A stretch of 64,000 nucleotides of DNA from JACMNW01 sp963708425 (GCA_963708425.1 OY970206.1:2294001-2358000), one strand, 5' to 3'. Numbered from the stretch's first letter, positions 42,567 to 54,940 are shown. A program made the numbers and translations. Notes: generated by a model from the letters alone, not told the origin.

Positions 42567-43253
42567 ATGCCCGTTTTACCCGGATCACCGCCCGTTGAAG
42601 TGGCGCTGCGCAGATCGGCTCGTGCGCGGCGATTTTCCTTGCGGGTATCGCGACTTGACGGCCGTGTGACCCTGTCTTTTCCGGAAGGCGCGCGCGAGGC
42701 CGAGGCGATGAAATTCTTGCACGCACAGGAAGGCTGGCTGCGGGCGGCGCTGGCGCGGATGCCGAGTCGGGCGGTGGTGGGGATCGGTTCGGTGCTGCCA
42801 GTGGAGGGGCGGCTGCTGACGCTGGTGTCTGGCACCGGGCGTAGCCCGCGACTGGAGGATGATTCGCTGCTATTGCCGGGCGATCCGGGTCGGGCCGGGG
42901 TGCGGGCCGCGACGTTTCTGAAGCTGATGGCGCGAGACCGCTTGGTTGCGGCGTGCGATTTGCATGCGGGCCGGTTAGGGCGGCCATTCAGCAGGGTCAG
43001 CCTGCGCGATACCAGGTCGCGTTGGGGGTCTTGTACCAGCGATGGCGCGTTGATGTTTTCGTGGCGGCTGATCATGGCCCCGCCCGCCGTGCTGGATTAC
43101 GTGGCGGCGCATGAGGTGGCCCATTTGGCGCAGATGAACCATTCGCAAGCGTTCTGGAAGGTGGTTGATGGGCTGTGCCCCGGCTATGGCAGGCACCGCA
43201 CGTGGCTACGCGGCGAGGGGCAAGCGTTGCATGGGTACCGCTTCGGGGATTGA
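42567..43253 (+). CDS. YgjP/SprT-like zinc metallopeptidase
   Basis: 228 residues. The zinc motif HEVAH is at 182-186, with a third ligand expected at His192 in MNHSQAFW. RSRWGSC (150-156) is the conserved YgjP (DUF45, M48-like) motif. The N-terminus reads RRFSLRVSRLDGRVTLSFP. There is no signal peptide, so it is cytoplasmic. GAGG lies 6 nt before the ATG at 42567. It is divergent from the FYDLN gene. Confidence 0.9.
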   Translation: MPVLPGSPPVEVALRRSARARRFSLRVSRLDGRVTLSFPEGAREAEAMKFLHAQEGWLRAALARMPSRAVVGIGSVLPVEGRLLTLVSGTGRSPRLEDDSLLLPGDPGRAGVRAATFLKLMARDRLVAACDLHAGRLGRPFSRVSLRDTRSRWGSCTSDGALMFSWRLIMAPPAVLDYVAAHEVAHLAQMNHSQAFWKVVDGLCPGYGRHRTWLRGEGQALHGYRFGD

Positions 43254-43284
43254 CGGTTTGGGCAGGCGGTGATTGGCTGCGCGC

Positions 43285-43932
43285 ATGACGACTGCACCCC
43301 GCCCATCCGATCAGGCAGCAGCACACGAGCGGCTTTATCGTGCGCTTCGGGTACAGGTTTTGCACGGGGAAATGGTTCCAGGACAAGCGCTCACCTTGCG
43401 GGGCCTGGGGCGGACCTTTGGCGTGTCGATGACGCCCGCGCGTGAAGCCGTGCGGCGGTTGGTAGCCGAAGGCGCGCTGACGATGTCGTCATCGGGACGG
43501 GTGTCAACGCCGGAATTGTCGCCTGAACGGATCGAGGAACTGGCGGCGATCCGGGCGTTGCTGGAGCCGGAACTGGCGGCGCGGGCGCTGCCGAGGGTTC
43601 ATTTTGCACTGATAGACCGGTTGGCGGCGATCAATTCGGCGAATGCCGAGGCGGCGGCCAAGCAAGACGCGGTGGCTTATGTGCGCAGCAATCTGGAATT
43701 TCACCGCACGCTGTATCTGCGCGCGCAGGCTCCGGCGATGCTGGCGATGACCGAAACGGTGTGGCTGCAACTTGGGCCGACGATGCGGGCGCTGTATGCC
43801 AAGCTGCGCCGCAATGAACCGCCGCAGCATCATCGGTCGATTTTGGCGGCGCTGCGGGCGGGGGATGAACCGGGGTTAAGGCTTGCCGTCAGGATGGATG
43901 TGGCGCAGGGGTTGCGGCATTTGGCGGGCTAA
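43285..43932 (+). CDS. GntR-family (FadR/FCD) transcriptional regulator
   Basis: 215 residues. An N-terminal winged helix (residues about 10-75: LYRALRVQVLHGEMVPGQALT, LGRTFGVSMTPAREAVRRLVAEGAL) is followed by an all-helical FCD ligand domain (IRALLEPELAARAL, NLEFHRTLYLRAQ, QHHRSILAALRAGD with metal/ligand His). It ends overlapping the convergent lpdA by 4 bp. The target and ligand are unknown; in principle it could be a carbon-metabolism regulator. Confidence 0.9.
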   Translation: MTTAPRPSDQAAAHERLYRALRVQVLHGEMVPGQALTLRGLGRTFGVSMTPAREAVRRLVAEGALTMSSSGRVSTPELSPERIEELAAIRALLEPELAARALPRVHFALIDRLAAINSANAEAAAKQDAVAYVRSNLEFHRTLYLRAQAPAMLAMTETVWLQLGPTMRALYAKLRRNEPPQHHRSILAALRAGDEPGLRLAVRMDVAQGLRHLAG

Positions 43933-45317
43933 GCGTGGATCGCGCCGTCACCGCAGGCGAGGGCGGCTTCGCGCACCGCTTCGCTATATGTGGGATGCGC
44001 GTGGCAGGTCAGCGCTATATCTTGTGCTGACGCGCCAAATTCCATCGCGACGCAAATCTCATGGATCAGATCACCTGCCATCGGGCCGATGATATGAGCA
44101 CCCAAGATGCGGTCAGTTGCGGCGTCGGCGAGGATTTTGACGAAACCGTCGCCTTGGAAAACGGCTTTGGCGCGGGCGTTGCCCATGAAGCTGAACTTGC
44201 CAACTTTGTAGGCGCGGCCTTCGGATTTTAGTTGTTCTTCGGTGGCCCCTACGTTGGAGACTTCTGGGGTCGTATATATCACGCCGGGGATTACCGCGTA
44301 GTTAACGTGGCCGGACTTGCCTGCCATTATTTCGGCCAGCGCCATGCCTTCGTCTTCGGCTTTATGGGCCAGCATGGGGCCGATGATGGCGTCACCTATG
44401 GCGTATAAGCCGTTGATATTGGTGACGAAATGCGCGTCGGTTTTGATTTGGCCGCGGGGGTGGATTTCCACGCCTAGGGATTCAAGGCCAAGGCCGGAAA
44501 TGTAGGGCTTGCGCCCGGTGGCGACGAGGACGCATTCGGTCTCGACGGTGGTTTCCGCGTCGGTTTTGCGCAGTTTGTAGGTCACTTTTGCTTTGCCTTT
44601 GGTCGCGGAAGCGCCTTGCACGGCGGCCCCGAGTATGAACTTAAGCCCTTGTTTTGTAAGGATACGTTGGAAGGTTTTGGCAACATCGGCGTCCATGCCG
44701 GGGGTGATGGCGTCGAGGTATTCTATAACCGTTACCTCGGTGCCGAGGCGGGCGTAGACGGAGCCCATTTCCAGACCGATGACACCTGCACCGATGACGA
44801 CCATGGTTTTGGGGATTTTGCCAAGGGTCAGGGCACCCGTAGAGGTGACCACTGTCTTCTCGTCAACCGTTACTCCGGGGAGGCTGGATGCCTCGGAACC
44901 CGTTGCAATAACTATGTTTTTTGCAGTATGGGTTTCTTCGCCGACTTTGACTTGGCCGGGGGCGGGGATGGTAGCCCAGCCTTTCAGCCAAGTGATCTTG
45001 TTCTTTTTGAACAGGAATTCGATGCCTTTGGTGTTCTGGCCGACCACATCGTCTTTGTAGGCCAGCATTTTCGCCCAATCGACCTTGGGTGCGCCGCCCA
45101 TCAGGCCCATTTTCTCATGGTTTTCATGGACTTCGTGCAATTGGTGGGTGGCGTGCAGCAGCGCCTTGGACGGGATGCAACCGACGTTCAGGCAGGTGCC
45201 GCCAAGGGTGTCGCGACCTTCGACAACCGCTACGCTCAACCCCAATTGGGCAGCGCGGATGGCGCAGACATAGCCGCCGGGGCCGGCACCGATAATGATT
45301 GCGTCAAAGTTGGCCAT
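43929..45317 (-). CDS. lpdA: Dihydrolipoyl dehydrogenase (E3)
   Basis: 462 residues. It reoxidises lipoamide with NAD+ in the 2-oxoglutarate (and possibly pyruvate) dehydrogenase complex. FAD motif GAGPGGYVCAI, redox Cys42/Cys47 in TCLNVGCIPSKALL, NAD motif VVIGAGVIGLEMGSVYARLG and the C-terminal His-Glu in CHAHPTYSEAVREA are intact. It is at the distal end of the suc-odh cluster, so it is probably the E3 of 2-oxoglutarate dehydrogenase. Confidence 0.95.
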   Translation of the reverse strand: MANFDAIIIGAGPGGYVCAIRAAQLGLSVAVVEGRDTLGGTCLNVGCIPSKALLHATHQLHEVHENHEKMGLMGGAPKVDWAKMLAYKDDVVGQNTKGIEFLFKKNKITWLKGWATIPAPGQVKVGEETHTAKNIVIATGSEASSLPGVTVDEKTVVTSTGALTLGKIPKTMVVIGAGVIGLEMGSVYARLGTEVTVIEYLDAITPGMDADVAKTFQRILTKQGLKFILGAAVQGASATKGKAKVTYKLRKTDAETTVETECVLVATGRKPYISGLGLESLGVEIHPRGQIKTDAHFVTNINGLYAIGDAIIGPMLAHKAEDEGMALAEIMAGKSGHVNYAVIPGVIYTTPEVSNVGATEEQLKSEGRAYKVGKFSFMGNARAKAVFQGDGFVKILADAATDRILGAHIIGPMAGDLIHEICVAMEFGASAQDIALTCHAHPTYSEAVREAALACGDGAIHA

Positions 45318-45389
45318 GGGTCAGTTCCTTTGGTTTTTTGGCGATCTGCTAGCTGTGCACCTGCTGTGCACCCCCTGTACATACCGATG

Positions 45390-45785
45390 TCAGATTAGAG
45401 CGGCGATGATCATGGTTAAAGTGGCGAAAAATCCGACCGCCCAGATGGCGGAGCGCCAGGGTTTCCAGCCGAGCGCATAGGCGGGGACGTAAAGGATGCG
45501 CGCTGCAAGGTAGGTGTAGGCGGCGTATTGGGTGGTGGGGGTGGATTGGTTGCCGAGGGTGACGACGACCACGGCGAGGGTGAACAGGATCAGCCCTTCG
45601 AAATGGTTGTTCATCGCGCGCTGCAGGCGGGCGGTGGTGATGGTCATTTGCCGCGATGGTGGCCGGTCGCGGGGGGAGGAGGTGTAGCCGGGGGTGAGGT
45701 CGCGGTTCGCGAGGCTGGCGAAGGAGACGAATTGCAACGCTTGCAGCAGGGCGGCGAGGGCGAGGGCGGTGAGTTCGGGGGTCAT
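45390..45785 (-). CDS. MAPEG-family membrane protein
   Basis: 131 residues with four membrane helices. The family is recognised by LQALQFVSFASLANRDLTPGYTSSPRD, RLQRAMNNHFEGLILFTLAVVVV and YLAARILYVPAYALGW. Eukaryotic relatives use glutathione; the bacterial role is unknown. It lies between the AT-richer membrane gene and lpdA on the same strand. Confidence 0.9.
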   Translation of the reverse strand: MTPELTALALAALLQALQFVSFASLANRDLTPGYTSSPRDRPPSRQMTITTARLQRAMNNHFEGLILFTLAVVVVTLGNQSTPTTQYAAYTYLAARILYVPAYALGWKPWRSAIWAVGFFATLTMIIAALI

Positions 45786-45810
45786 GGGGTTAGCTTTCGT
45801 GGCGGATCAT

Positions 45811-45937
45811 ACAGTCGTCCCGGCGAAGGCCGGGACCTCGATGGGCGTTGCGCTTTTCGGTTCGAGGCCCCGGCCTGCGCCGGGGCGAAGCGGGACTGTT
45901 GACTTGTGCGCCTCCCCTCCCCACGAGGGGGAGGAGG
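45811..45937. repeat. Cluster of GC-rich intergenic hairpins
   Basis: GTCCCGGC-GAA-GCCGGGAC-type and CCCCGGC-CTGC-GCCGGGG-type hairpins are bracketed by ACAGTC...GACTGT (45811-45899). A second CCTCCCC/GGGGAGG hairpin lies at 45911-45937. They resemble dispersed palindromic repeats. Confidence 0.6.
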
Positions 45938-45955
45938 GCGATGGGTTTGGAAGGA

Positions 45956-46522
45956 TCAGGAACATTTACGCGCCTTTATCTCTTCGTTGAAGAGATTCAC
46001 CAACTGTTTAGAACTGTCGAATGGATATTTTGCATAAGCCTTAATTACCCTTGAAAATACAAATGCGAACACAGTTGCGAGTAAGAGCAGAACGATTTTT
46101 TGCCAATCCAACTGCAGTTTATCGCCGATGAGGCCAAATAAAATGTGCGAAAAAAGATAGTAGACAGAAAGAATACCAAAAAGAGAAAAAGATCGGCCAA
46201 TACCCAAGAAAAGTTCTGACCGCGATTTATTATCAGTAACGATTAGAATGAGCGCATTGTTTTCGGTCGATAGAGCTGCTGCAGTAGTCGGTTCCCAGTT
46301 TAAGCTGGACGTTGGAATTTCAGCTAGGATTGCACCAAAAACATAAGAGAAACAAAAAAAGAGAGCAAAAGAAACACCCTCTCCCATTTGAAATGCGCCT
46401 TCAAACGTTCCGATAGTTAGGTTTAGCCAGAACCAAGAATTTGGAAGAGCCAGCATCAGAAGTATCGATGAAGCTCCTACTGTGAGCCTACTCAAAGAGC
46501 CGTTCCAGCTAATTCCCAACAT
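45956..46522 (-). CDS. Hypothetical membrane protein, 188 aa
   Basis: About five hydrophobic segments are visible (ASSILLMLALPNSWFWLNLTI, SFALFFCFSYVFGAILA, IVLLLLATVFAFVFSRVI). Codons are AT-richer than in odhB or lpdA. The start at 46522 follows the odhB stop by 7 bp, so it is likely translated from the same mRNA. No family is recognised. Confidence 0.65.
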   Translation of the reverse strand: MLGISWNGSLSRLTVGASSILLMLALPNSWFWLNLTIGTFEGAFQMGEGVSFALFFCFSYVFGAILAEIPTSSLNWEPTTAAALSTENNALILIVTDNKSRSELFLGIGRSFSLFGILSVYYLFSHILFGLIGDKLQLDWQKIVLLLLATVFAFVFSRVIKAYAKYPFDSSKQLVNLFNEEIKARKCS

Positions 46523-46529
46523 TCGCTAC

Positions 46530-47774
46530 TCACAAATCCATCAACAACCGCCGTGGATCTTCCAGCGCCTCTTTCACGCGCACGAGGAACGTGACCGCCC
46601 CCTTGCCGTCCACCACGCGGTGATCGTAGCTGAGCGCCAGATACATCATCGGGCGGATGACGATTTGGCCGGCGACCACGACCGGGCGGTCCTGGATTTT
46701 GTGCATGCCGAGGATGCCCGATTGCGGGGGGTTCAGGATGGGCGAGGACATCAGGCTGCCGTAGACGCCGCCGTTGGAGATGGTGAAGGAACCGCCGGCC
46801 ATTTCGGCCATCGACAGTTTGCCGTCGCGGGCGCGCAGCCCGAGTTCGGAGATTTTTTTCTCGATCGCGGCGAAGCCCATTTGGTCGGCGTCGCGGACGA
46901 CGGGGACGACGAGGCCGGACGGTGTGCCGACGGCGACGCCCATGTGGACGAAGTTTTTGTAGACCACATCGGTGCCGTCAATTTCGGCGTTGACCTCTGG
47001 CACCTCGACCAGCGCGTGGCAGCAGGCTTTGACGAAGAACGACATGAAGCCGAGTTTGACGCCGTGTTTCTTCTCAAACACGTCTTTGTATTCGTTGCGC
47101 AGGGCCATGATGGCGGACATGTCGACCTCGTTATAGGTGGTCAGCATGGCGGCGGTGTTTTGCGCGTCTTTCAGGCGGCGGGCGATGGTTTGGCGCAGGC
47201 GGGTCATCTTGACACGTTCTTCGCGGGCGGCATCGTCGGCGGGGACCGGGGCGCGGGGGATGGCGGCGGCGGCGGCGATGGGGGCTGGGGCGGCGACGGC
47301 CTTGGCCACGTCTTCCTTCATCACGCGGCCATCTTTGCCGGAGGGGGTGACTGCATCACGCGAAATGCCTGCTTCGGCCATGGCTTTCTTGGCGGAGGGG
47401 GCGTCTTCGACGTCTCGGGGAACGGTGGGTTCAGGTCCGGCGATGGGGGCGAGCGACGGTTCGCTGACGGTTGATGGCACGCCTTCCAGCGCCTTGGTCA
47501 CTTTGTCTTTCGCGGCGGCGGGCGCGGTTGCGGCGGCACCTTCGGTGATTTGGGCGAGCAGGGCAGCCGCGGCGACAGTGGTGCCTTCGGCGGCGACAAT
47601 TTCGGCAAGGACGCCTGCGACGGGGGAGGGGACGTCGAGGGAAACCTTGTCGGTTTCCAGTTCACACAAGATTTCGTCAACCGCCACGGCGTCGCCCGGT
47701 TTTTTGAACCAGGTGGCAACGGTGGCTTCGGTGACGCTTTCGCCAAGGGCGGGGACGCGGACTTCGGTGGTCAT
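46530..47774 (-). CDS. sucB: 2-oxoglutarate dehydrogenase E2 (dihydrolipoyl succinyltransferase)
   Basis: 414 residues. A lipoyl domain (residues 1-75) carries Lys43 in ELETDKVSLDV. A Pro/Ala linker, an E3-binding domain (about 115-155: KKAMAEAGISRDAVTPSGKDGRVMKEDV) and a catalytic domain ending in SYDHRVVDGKGAVTFL with the active-site His follow. The ATG at 47774 is 2 bp after the sucA stop. One lipoyl domain is usual for this enzyme. Confidence 0.96.
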   Translation of the reverse strand: MTTEVRVPALGESVTEATVATWFKKPGDAVAVDEILCELETDKVSLDVPSPVAGVLAEIVAAEGTTVAAAALLAQITEGAAATAPAAAKDKVTKALEGVPSTVSEPSLAPIAGPEPTVPRDVEDAPSAKKAMAEAGISRDAVTPSGKDGRVMKEDVAKAVAAPAPIAAAAAIPRAPVPADDAAREERVKMTRLRQTIARRLKDAQNTAAMLTTYNEVDMSAIMALRNEYKDVFEKKHGVKLGFMSFFVKACCHALVEVPEVNAEIDGTDVVYKNFVHMGVAVGTPSGLVVPVVRDADQMGFAAIEKKISELGLRARDGKLSMAEMAGGSFTISNGGVYGSLMSSPILNPPQSGILGMHKIQDRPVVVAGQIVIRPMMYLALSYDHRVVDGKGAVTFLVRVKEALEDPRRLLMDL

Positions 47775-47776
47775 GA

Positions 47777-50745
<2,969 letters not shown>

Positions 50746-50749
<4 letters not shown>

Positions 50750-51234
50750 GGGGTTACCTCAAGGGGGTTGGGACCGTAGCGGTTGGGGCCGGGGGTGGAG
50801 GGGGCAGCCAATGAAATAAGGACGAAGGGTGATAGGATCAGAAAGCCACCATATCCAATGACGGCCCCCGCGAACCCGTGAAGGTCATGTCCGCCCAAAA
50901 GCCATACTTCGAAGAGTGCAAGGGCTATTCCGAAAGCTAACGCGAGAAACGGCGGCAAGACCCAAGCGCCTCCGCGACCGCGATCTTGATTTCGTCGCCA
51001 AGCAGCCGCGATAAAGGGGCAAGTAAAAATGGCAAGATAGACCAAAAGACAGTTGCCCGCCGGATTTCTGATCGATGCAATTCTGCGCGGGAGGTATAGT
51101 TCGACTAGCCAAAATGATGCGAACGCGCCGCCAATGTATAGGACCGCAAACCACCAAAACTCAGGGAAGGAAGCCCGCCCGGAGAATTGGAACGACTTGC
51201 GTAAACAGGTCGTGATGGCTTCGATTGGTCCCAT
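50746..51234 (-). CDS. DUF805 family membrane protein
   Basis: 162 residues. TCLRKSFQFSGRASFPEFWWF at the N-terminus and AAWRRNQDRGRGGAWVLPPF are the DUF805 hallmarks. Three to four membrane helices are visible. The function is unknown. It lies between sucD and sucA and overlaps the sucA start (ATGA), so it is in the operon. It is less GC-rich than the suc genes. Confidence 0.8.
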
Positions 51235-51251
51235 TTTGCCTTCCGGTGGAG

Positions 51252-51342
51252 GCCCCGGATCAGGTCCGGGGCTGCGGGGGGTTGTTTGGTAGGGTGGGGT
51301 TAACCCCGCCGTTTGCAGTTGGCGGGGAGACCCCCGACCTAC
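51252..51342. repeat. Palindromic elements between sucD and DUF805 gene
   Basis: A hairpin GCCCCGGA-TCAGG-TCCGGGGC lies at 51252-51272. It is followed by a GTAGGG...CCTAC-ended palindromic element (arms 51288-51310 and 51321-51342) related to the one at 52233-52297. Confidence 0.65.
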
Positions 51343-52223
51343 GCTTTGATCGCCTTCATCACAGCCTCGCCCAGACCCGCCGGGCTGTCGGCCACCACGA
51401 TGCCTGCGCGTTTCATCGCTTCGATCTTGCTGTCAGCGTCGCCTTTGCCGCCTGACACAATCGCGCCTGCGTGGCCCATGCGGCGGCCGGGGGGGGCGGT
51501 GCGGCCGGCGATGAAGCCTGCGGTGGGTTTCCAGCGGCCTTTTTTACGCTCATCGGCGAGGAATTGGGCGGCGTCTTCTTCGGCGGCACCGCCGATTTCG
51601 CCGATCATGATGATGGACTGGGTTTCGGGGTCTGCGAGGAACATCTCCAGGATATCAATGTGTTCGGAGCCTTTGATCGGGTCGCCGCCGATGCCGACGG
51701 CGCTTGATTGGCCAAGGCCGAGGTCGGTGGTTTGTTTGACCGCCTCATACGTCAGCGTGCCAGAGCGGGAGACGACGCCGACCGAGCCGCGTTTGTGGAT
51801 GTGGCCGGGCATGATGCCGATTTTGCATTCGCCGGGGGTGATGACGCCGGGGCAGTTCGGGCCGATCAGGCGGGATTTGGACCCTTCAAGCGCGCGTTTG
51901 ACCTTCATCATATCCAGCACCGGGATGCCTTCGGTGATGCAGACGATCAGCTCCATTTCGGCATCGATGGCTTCGAGGATTGAATCGGCGGCGAAGGGCG
52001 GCGGCACATAGATGACGGTCGCATTGGCCTGCGTGATATGGCGCGCCTCGTGCACGGAATTGAACACGGGCAGGTTCAGGTGCACCTCGCCGCCCTTGCC
52101 GGGGGTGACGCCACCGACCATTTTGGTGCCATAGGCGATGGCCTGTTCCGAGTGGAACGTACCTTGGCTGCCGGTAAAGCCCTGGCAGATCAGGCGGGTG
52201 TTTTTGTTGACGAGGACTGACAT
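51339..52223 (-). CDS. sucD: Succinyl-CoA synthetase alpha subunit
   Basis: 294 residues. It makes ATP/GTP from succinyl-CoA with SucC. CoA-binding GFTGSQGTFHSEQAI, NCPGVITPGECKIGIMPG, GGDPIKGSEHIDIL and the phospho-His in GHAGAIVSGGKG are intact. GGAG lies 8 nt before the ATG at 52223. It is downstream of sucC with a 74-bp gap filled by a palindromic element. Confidence 0.96.
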   Translation of the reverse strand: MSVLVNKNTRLICQGFTGSQGTFHSEQAIAYGTKMVGGVTPGKGGEVHLNLPVFNSVHEARHITQANATVIYVPPPFAADSILEAIDAEMELIVCITEGIPVLDMMKVKRALEGSKSRLIGPNCPGVITPGECKIGIMPGHIHKRGSVGVVSRSGTLTYEAVKQTTDLGLGQSSAVGIGGDPIKGSEHIDILEMFLADPETQSIIMIGEIGGAAEEDAAQFLADERKKGRWKPTAGFIAGRTAPPGRRMGHAGAIVSGGKGDADSKIEAMKRAGIVVADSPAGLGEAVMKAIKA

Positions 52224-52232
52224 GTTATCTCT

Positions 52233-52297
52233 CCGTAGGGCGGGGTTCACCCCGCCATGTGTTCGGGCGAAGGCGGGGTTAAACCCCGCCCTACGGG
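52233..52297. repeat. GTAGGG...CCCTAC palindromic element between sucC and sucD
   Basis: Arms 52233-52256 and 52272-52297 are near-perfect inverted copies, each itself a GGCGGGGT/ACCCCGCC hairpin. It occupies almost the entire sucC-sucD gap. Confidence 0.75.
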
Positions 52298-53491
52298 TTA
52301 TCCTTTGACGGCTTTCACGATCTTCTGCGCGGCGTCTGACAAATTGTCCCCGGCGATCACGTTCAGGCCGGAATTGCGGATGATGTCTTTGCCAAGCTCC
52401 ACATTGGTGCCTTCCAGACGCACGACCAGCGGCACTTTCAGGCCGACCTCTTTCACCGCGGCGATGACGCCTTCGGCGATGACGTCGCAGCGCATGATGC
52501 CGCCGAAGATGTTGACGAGGATGCCTTTGACCTGCGGGTCGGAGGTGATGATTTTGAACGCCTCGGTGACTTTTTCCTTGGTGGCGCCGCCGCCGACGTC
52601 GAGGAAGTTGGCGGGTTCGGCACCGTAAAGCTTGATAATGTCCATCGTGGCCATGGCAAGGCCCGCGCCGTTGACCATGCAGCCGATTTCACCGTCGAGG
52701 GCGATATAGTTCAGATCGAATTTCGAGGCGGCGAGTTCCTTTGGGTCTTCTTCCGTCTCGTCGCGCAGTTCCATGATGTCGGAGTGGCGGTAGAGGGCGT
52801 TGCCGTCGAAACTCATCTTGGCGTCAAGGCATTTGATGTTGCCATCGGTGCCGACCATCAGCGGGTTGATTTCCAGCATCTCCATGTCTTTTTCGACGAA
52901 GAGTTTATAGAGGGTGCGGGTCAGAGTGACGCATTGTTTGATCTGGTTGCCGGTCAGGCCGAGGGAAAACGCGATGCGGCGGCCGTGGAAATCGGAGAAG
53001 CCAGAGGCGGGATCGACGCTGAACGACAGGATCTTTTCGGGGGTGTCGTGGGCGACGTCTTCGATGTTCATGCCGCCCTCGGTGGAGGCAACAAAGGAGA
53101 TGCGGCTGGTTTGGCGGTCGACCAGAAGGGCGAGGTAGAGTTCGCGCGAAATGTCGGAGCCGTCTTCGATGTAGATGCGGTTGACCTGTTTGCCGGCCGG
53201 GCCGGTCTGGTGGGTGACAAGCGTGCGGCCCAGCATTTGGCGGGCAAATTCGGCGGCTTCACCGACAGATTTCGCTAAGCGGACGCCGCCTTTTTCGCCA
53301 GCAGCAGCCTCTTTGAATTTGCCTTTGCCACGGCCACCGGCATGAATTTGCGATTTGACCACCCAGAGCGGGCCGTCAAGTTCGCCCGCCGCAGTTTTCG
53401 CTTCTTCGGCGCGCAGGACGACGCGGCCATCGGAAACCGGAATGCCGTAGCTGCGAAGTAGCGCCTTGGCTTGGTATTCGTGGATGTTCAT
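52298..53491 (-). CDS. sucC: Succinyl-CoA synthetase beta subunit
   Basis: 397 residues. An ATP-grasp domain binds nucleotide (MNIHEYQAKALLRSYGIPV, SQIHAGGRGKGKFKEA, EINPLMV). The C-terminal CoA-ligase domain has NGAGLAMATMDIIKLYG, NFLDVGGGATKEKVTEAF and NIFGGIMRCDVIAEGV. It is the first gene of the suc-odh-lpd unit; a paired TGTGATCACA operator lies about 106 bp upstream. Confidence 0.96.
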   Translation of the reverse strand: MNIHEYQAKALLRSYGIPVSDGRVVLRAEEAKTAAGELDGPLWVVKSQIHAGGRGKGKFKEAAAGEKGGVRLAKSVGEAAEFARQMLGRTLVTHQTGPAGKQVNRIYIEDGSDISRELYLALLVDRQTSRISFVASTEGGMNIEDVAHDTPEKILSFSVDPASGFSDFHGRRIAFSLGLTGNQIKQCVTLTRTLYKLFVEKDMEMLEINPLMVGTDGNIKCLDAKMSFDGNALYRHSDIMELRDETEEDPKELAASKFDLNYIALDGEIGCMVNGAGLAMATMDIIKLYGAEPANFLDVGGGATKEKVTEAFKIITSDPQVKGILVNIFGGIMRCDVIAEGVIAAVKEVGLKVPLVVRLEGTNVELGKDIIRNSGLNVIAGDNLSDAAQKIVKAVKG

Positions 53492-53597
53492 TGTGCTGTC
53501 CCGTGCATAAGGAATTTGCGCCGTAGTGGCACGGAACCGAGGGGATGCAAAACGACTTTTGCTTAAATTACGGGATTTTGGGTGGAAAAGTGGATTT

Positions 53598-53628
53598 TGT
53601 GATCACACGTTTGAAAAGTGTGATCACA
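53598..53628. promoter_or_regulatory. Paired TGTGATCACA operator upstream of sucC
   Basis: Two identical decamers TGTGATCACA lie at 53598-53607 and 53619-53628, centred 21 bp apart. With flanks they form a perfect 12-bp inverted repeat (53597-53608 / 53618-53629). The same arrangement occurs at 63307-63337 upstream of sdhC. Confidence 0.8.
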
Positions 53629-53672
53629 AGTTGGAAAGTGTTTACGCAAACAGTGAGTCGCACCGCTGACGG

Positions 53673-54884
53673 TCAGTTCAGAAACAGTGTGAACAGCATC
53701 GCCTGGCCTGACATCATCTGTTCAAACGCGCCCCAATTCTGCATGCTGATCAGATCGCCGGTTTCAAGATAGGGCACGGCGGCTTCGCCTTGGATCCATG
53801 CGGCAAGGTCAATCGGGCGTGGATCGGTGAACATGCGACCGACGTTCACGCCAGCGGGGCCATTGATGCGCCAGTAAGGGACCAGCTTGTCGCCTTTCAC
53901 CAGCGCCTCGATATCGGACAGAACGCCAAGCCACATCGGGCCAGTGCCGGGGGGCAGTTCGATGCCAAGGCTAGATTTTTGCGTGTCGCTGGGGAGCCAT
54001 TCATCGGCGTTATCAGTTTCAAGCACGACCTCGGACCAGAAACGGCGGTTGTCGGTGACCATGGCAAGCAGGTGCGACTGCGCAGAGCCCATGCGGTCTT
54101 TGTTCGGGGGTTGGTTCAGAGTGGCAAGGGTGATTGCGAAGTAATCGACTGCATCCATTGATGAGCCGCCGCCTATGCCGAAGATCGGATCAGGGGTGAG
54201 CGTGCCAAGTTTGGACATGGCGGCGCGGGCGTCGTTGATGCGGGTGATGGGGGTGGTCGGATCATAGGCGAGGATCGTGTCGGACAGGCCGCCCAATAGG
54301 TGGGTGTAGGCCGATAGCCACGCGGCATCCGCGCCATCAAAGCGGATGGTGGGGGCGGGGGTTGCAGGATCGCGGCCGTCCCATTGCCATCCCATGATCA
54401 TCGGGCCCATGACGTTGAGGAGGTCTTCACCTTCGTCGCGGGTGCTGTTGGAATTGATGTCGAACCACAGGTCGGCGAATGAAATCTCGACGCCGAAGTC
54501 GGAGCCTGCGGCGATTTCAGAGAGGGGCGCGCGGGCGGCGTCCATGCCGGTGCTGACGTTGGTGAACAGGGTGGCGATTGCGGCGGGCTCGAACGGCGTG
54601 GGGTTCGGGTTTTCGGGGATGGGCAGACGCAGGAACGGGATCATCGTCATCTGTTCAGACAGGCCGGTTTGCCAGCGCAGTTGTAGCGCGCCCTCAACCG
54701 TGCGCAGGAAACGGATGCCGCCAAGCGCGAAGCGATCTGCATCGGTGGGGGAGGGCAGGGCGGCCAGGCGCGCTTCGGTTGCCGTTAGGCCGGTGGTGCC
54801 GATTTCGGCGGAGATCGTTTGGGCTGTCGCGGGGGCGGCGGCAAGCAGGGCCGTGAGCAGGAAAAGCGGGGGCAGGGAACGCAT
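53673..54884 (-). CDS. Secreted hypothetical protein, 403 aa
   Basis: The signal peptide MRSLPPLFLLTALLAAAPATA precedes a globular region of about 380 residues. No catalytic motif was recognised. Notable segments are FALGGIRFLRTVEGALQLRW, TMIPFLRLPIPENPNPTPFE and FGVEISFADLWFDIN. It is downstream of the methyltransferase on the same strand (56 bp gap) and upstream of the sucC control region. It appears to be a roseobacter-type conserved hypothetical, but I cannot name the family. Confidence 0.8.
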   Translation of the reverse strand: MRSLPPLFLLTALLAAAPATAQTISAEIGTTGLTATEARLAALPSPTDADRFALGGIRFLRTVEGALQLRWQTGLSEQMTMIPFLRLPIPENPNPTPFEPAAIATLFTNVSTGMDAARAPLSEIAAGSDFGVEISFADLWFDINSNSTRDEGEDLLNVMGPMIMGWQWDGRDPATPAPTIRFDGADAAWLSAYTHLLGGLSDTILAYDPTTPITRINDARAAMSKLGTLTPDPIFGIGGGSSMDAVDYFAITLATLNQPPNKDRMGSAQSHLLAMVTDNRRFWSEVVLETDNADEWLPSDTQKSSLGIELPPGTGPMWLGVLSDIEALVKGDKLVPYWRINGPAGVNVGRMFTDPRPIDLAAWIQGEAAVPYLETGDLISMQNWGAFEQMMSGQAMLFTLFLN

Positions 54885-54940
54885 GAAGCACCTTTTGGTT
54901 TGAATGGGTGCAGATTGCGCGGCCGGCTTGCGGAAAGCAA

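Noticed and set aside
46482..47474. 330-codon Gly/Asp/His-rich frame opposite sucB
   Set aside because: Typical shadow of an Ala/Pro-rich gene; sucB is certain.
53598..53628. Reading TGTGATCACA as a CRP or FNR site
   Set aside because: CRP sites need TGTGA-N6-TCACA and FNR sites TTGAT-N4-ATCAA; the decamer has no internal spacer, so neither fits.
53597..53629. Reading the sucC-upstream palindromes as a terminator for the secreted-protein gene
   Set aside because: The element is upstream of sucC, not at a gene end, has no T-run, and is repeated before sdhC, which favours an operator.
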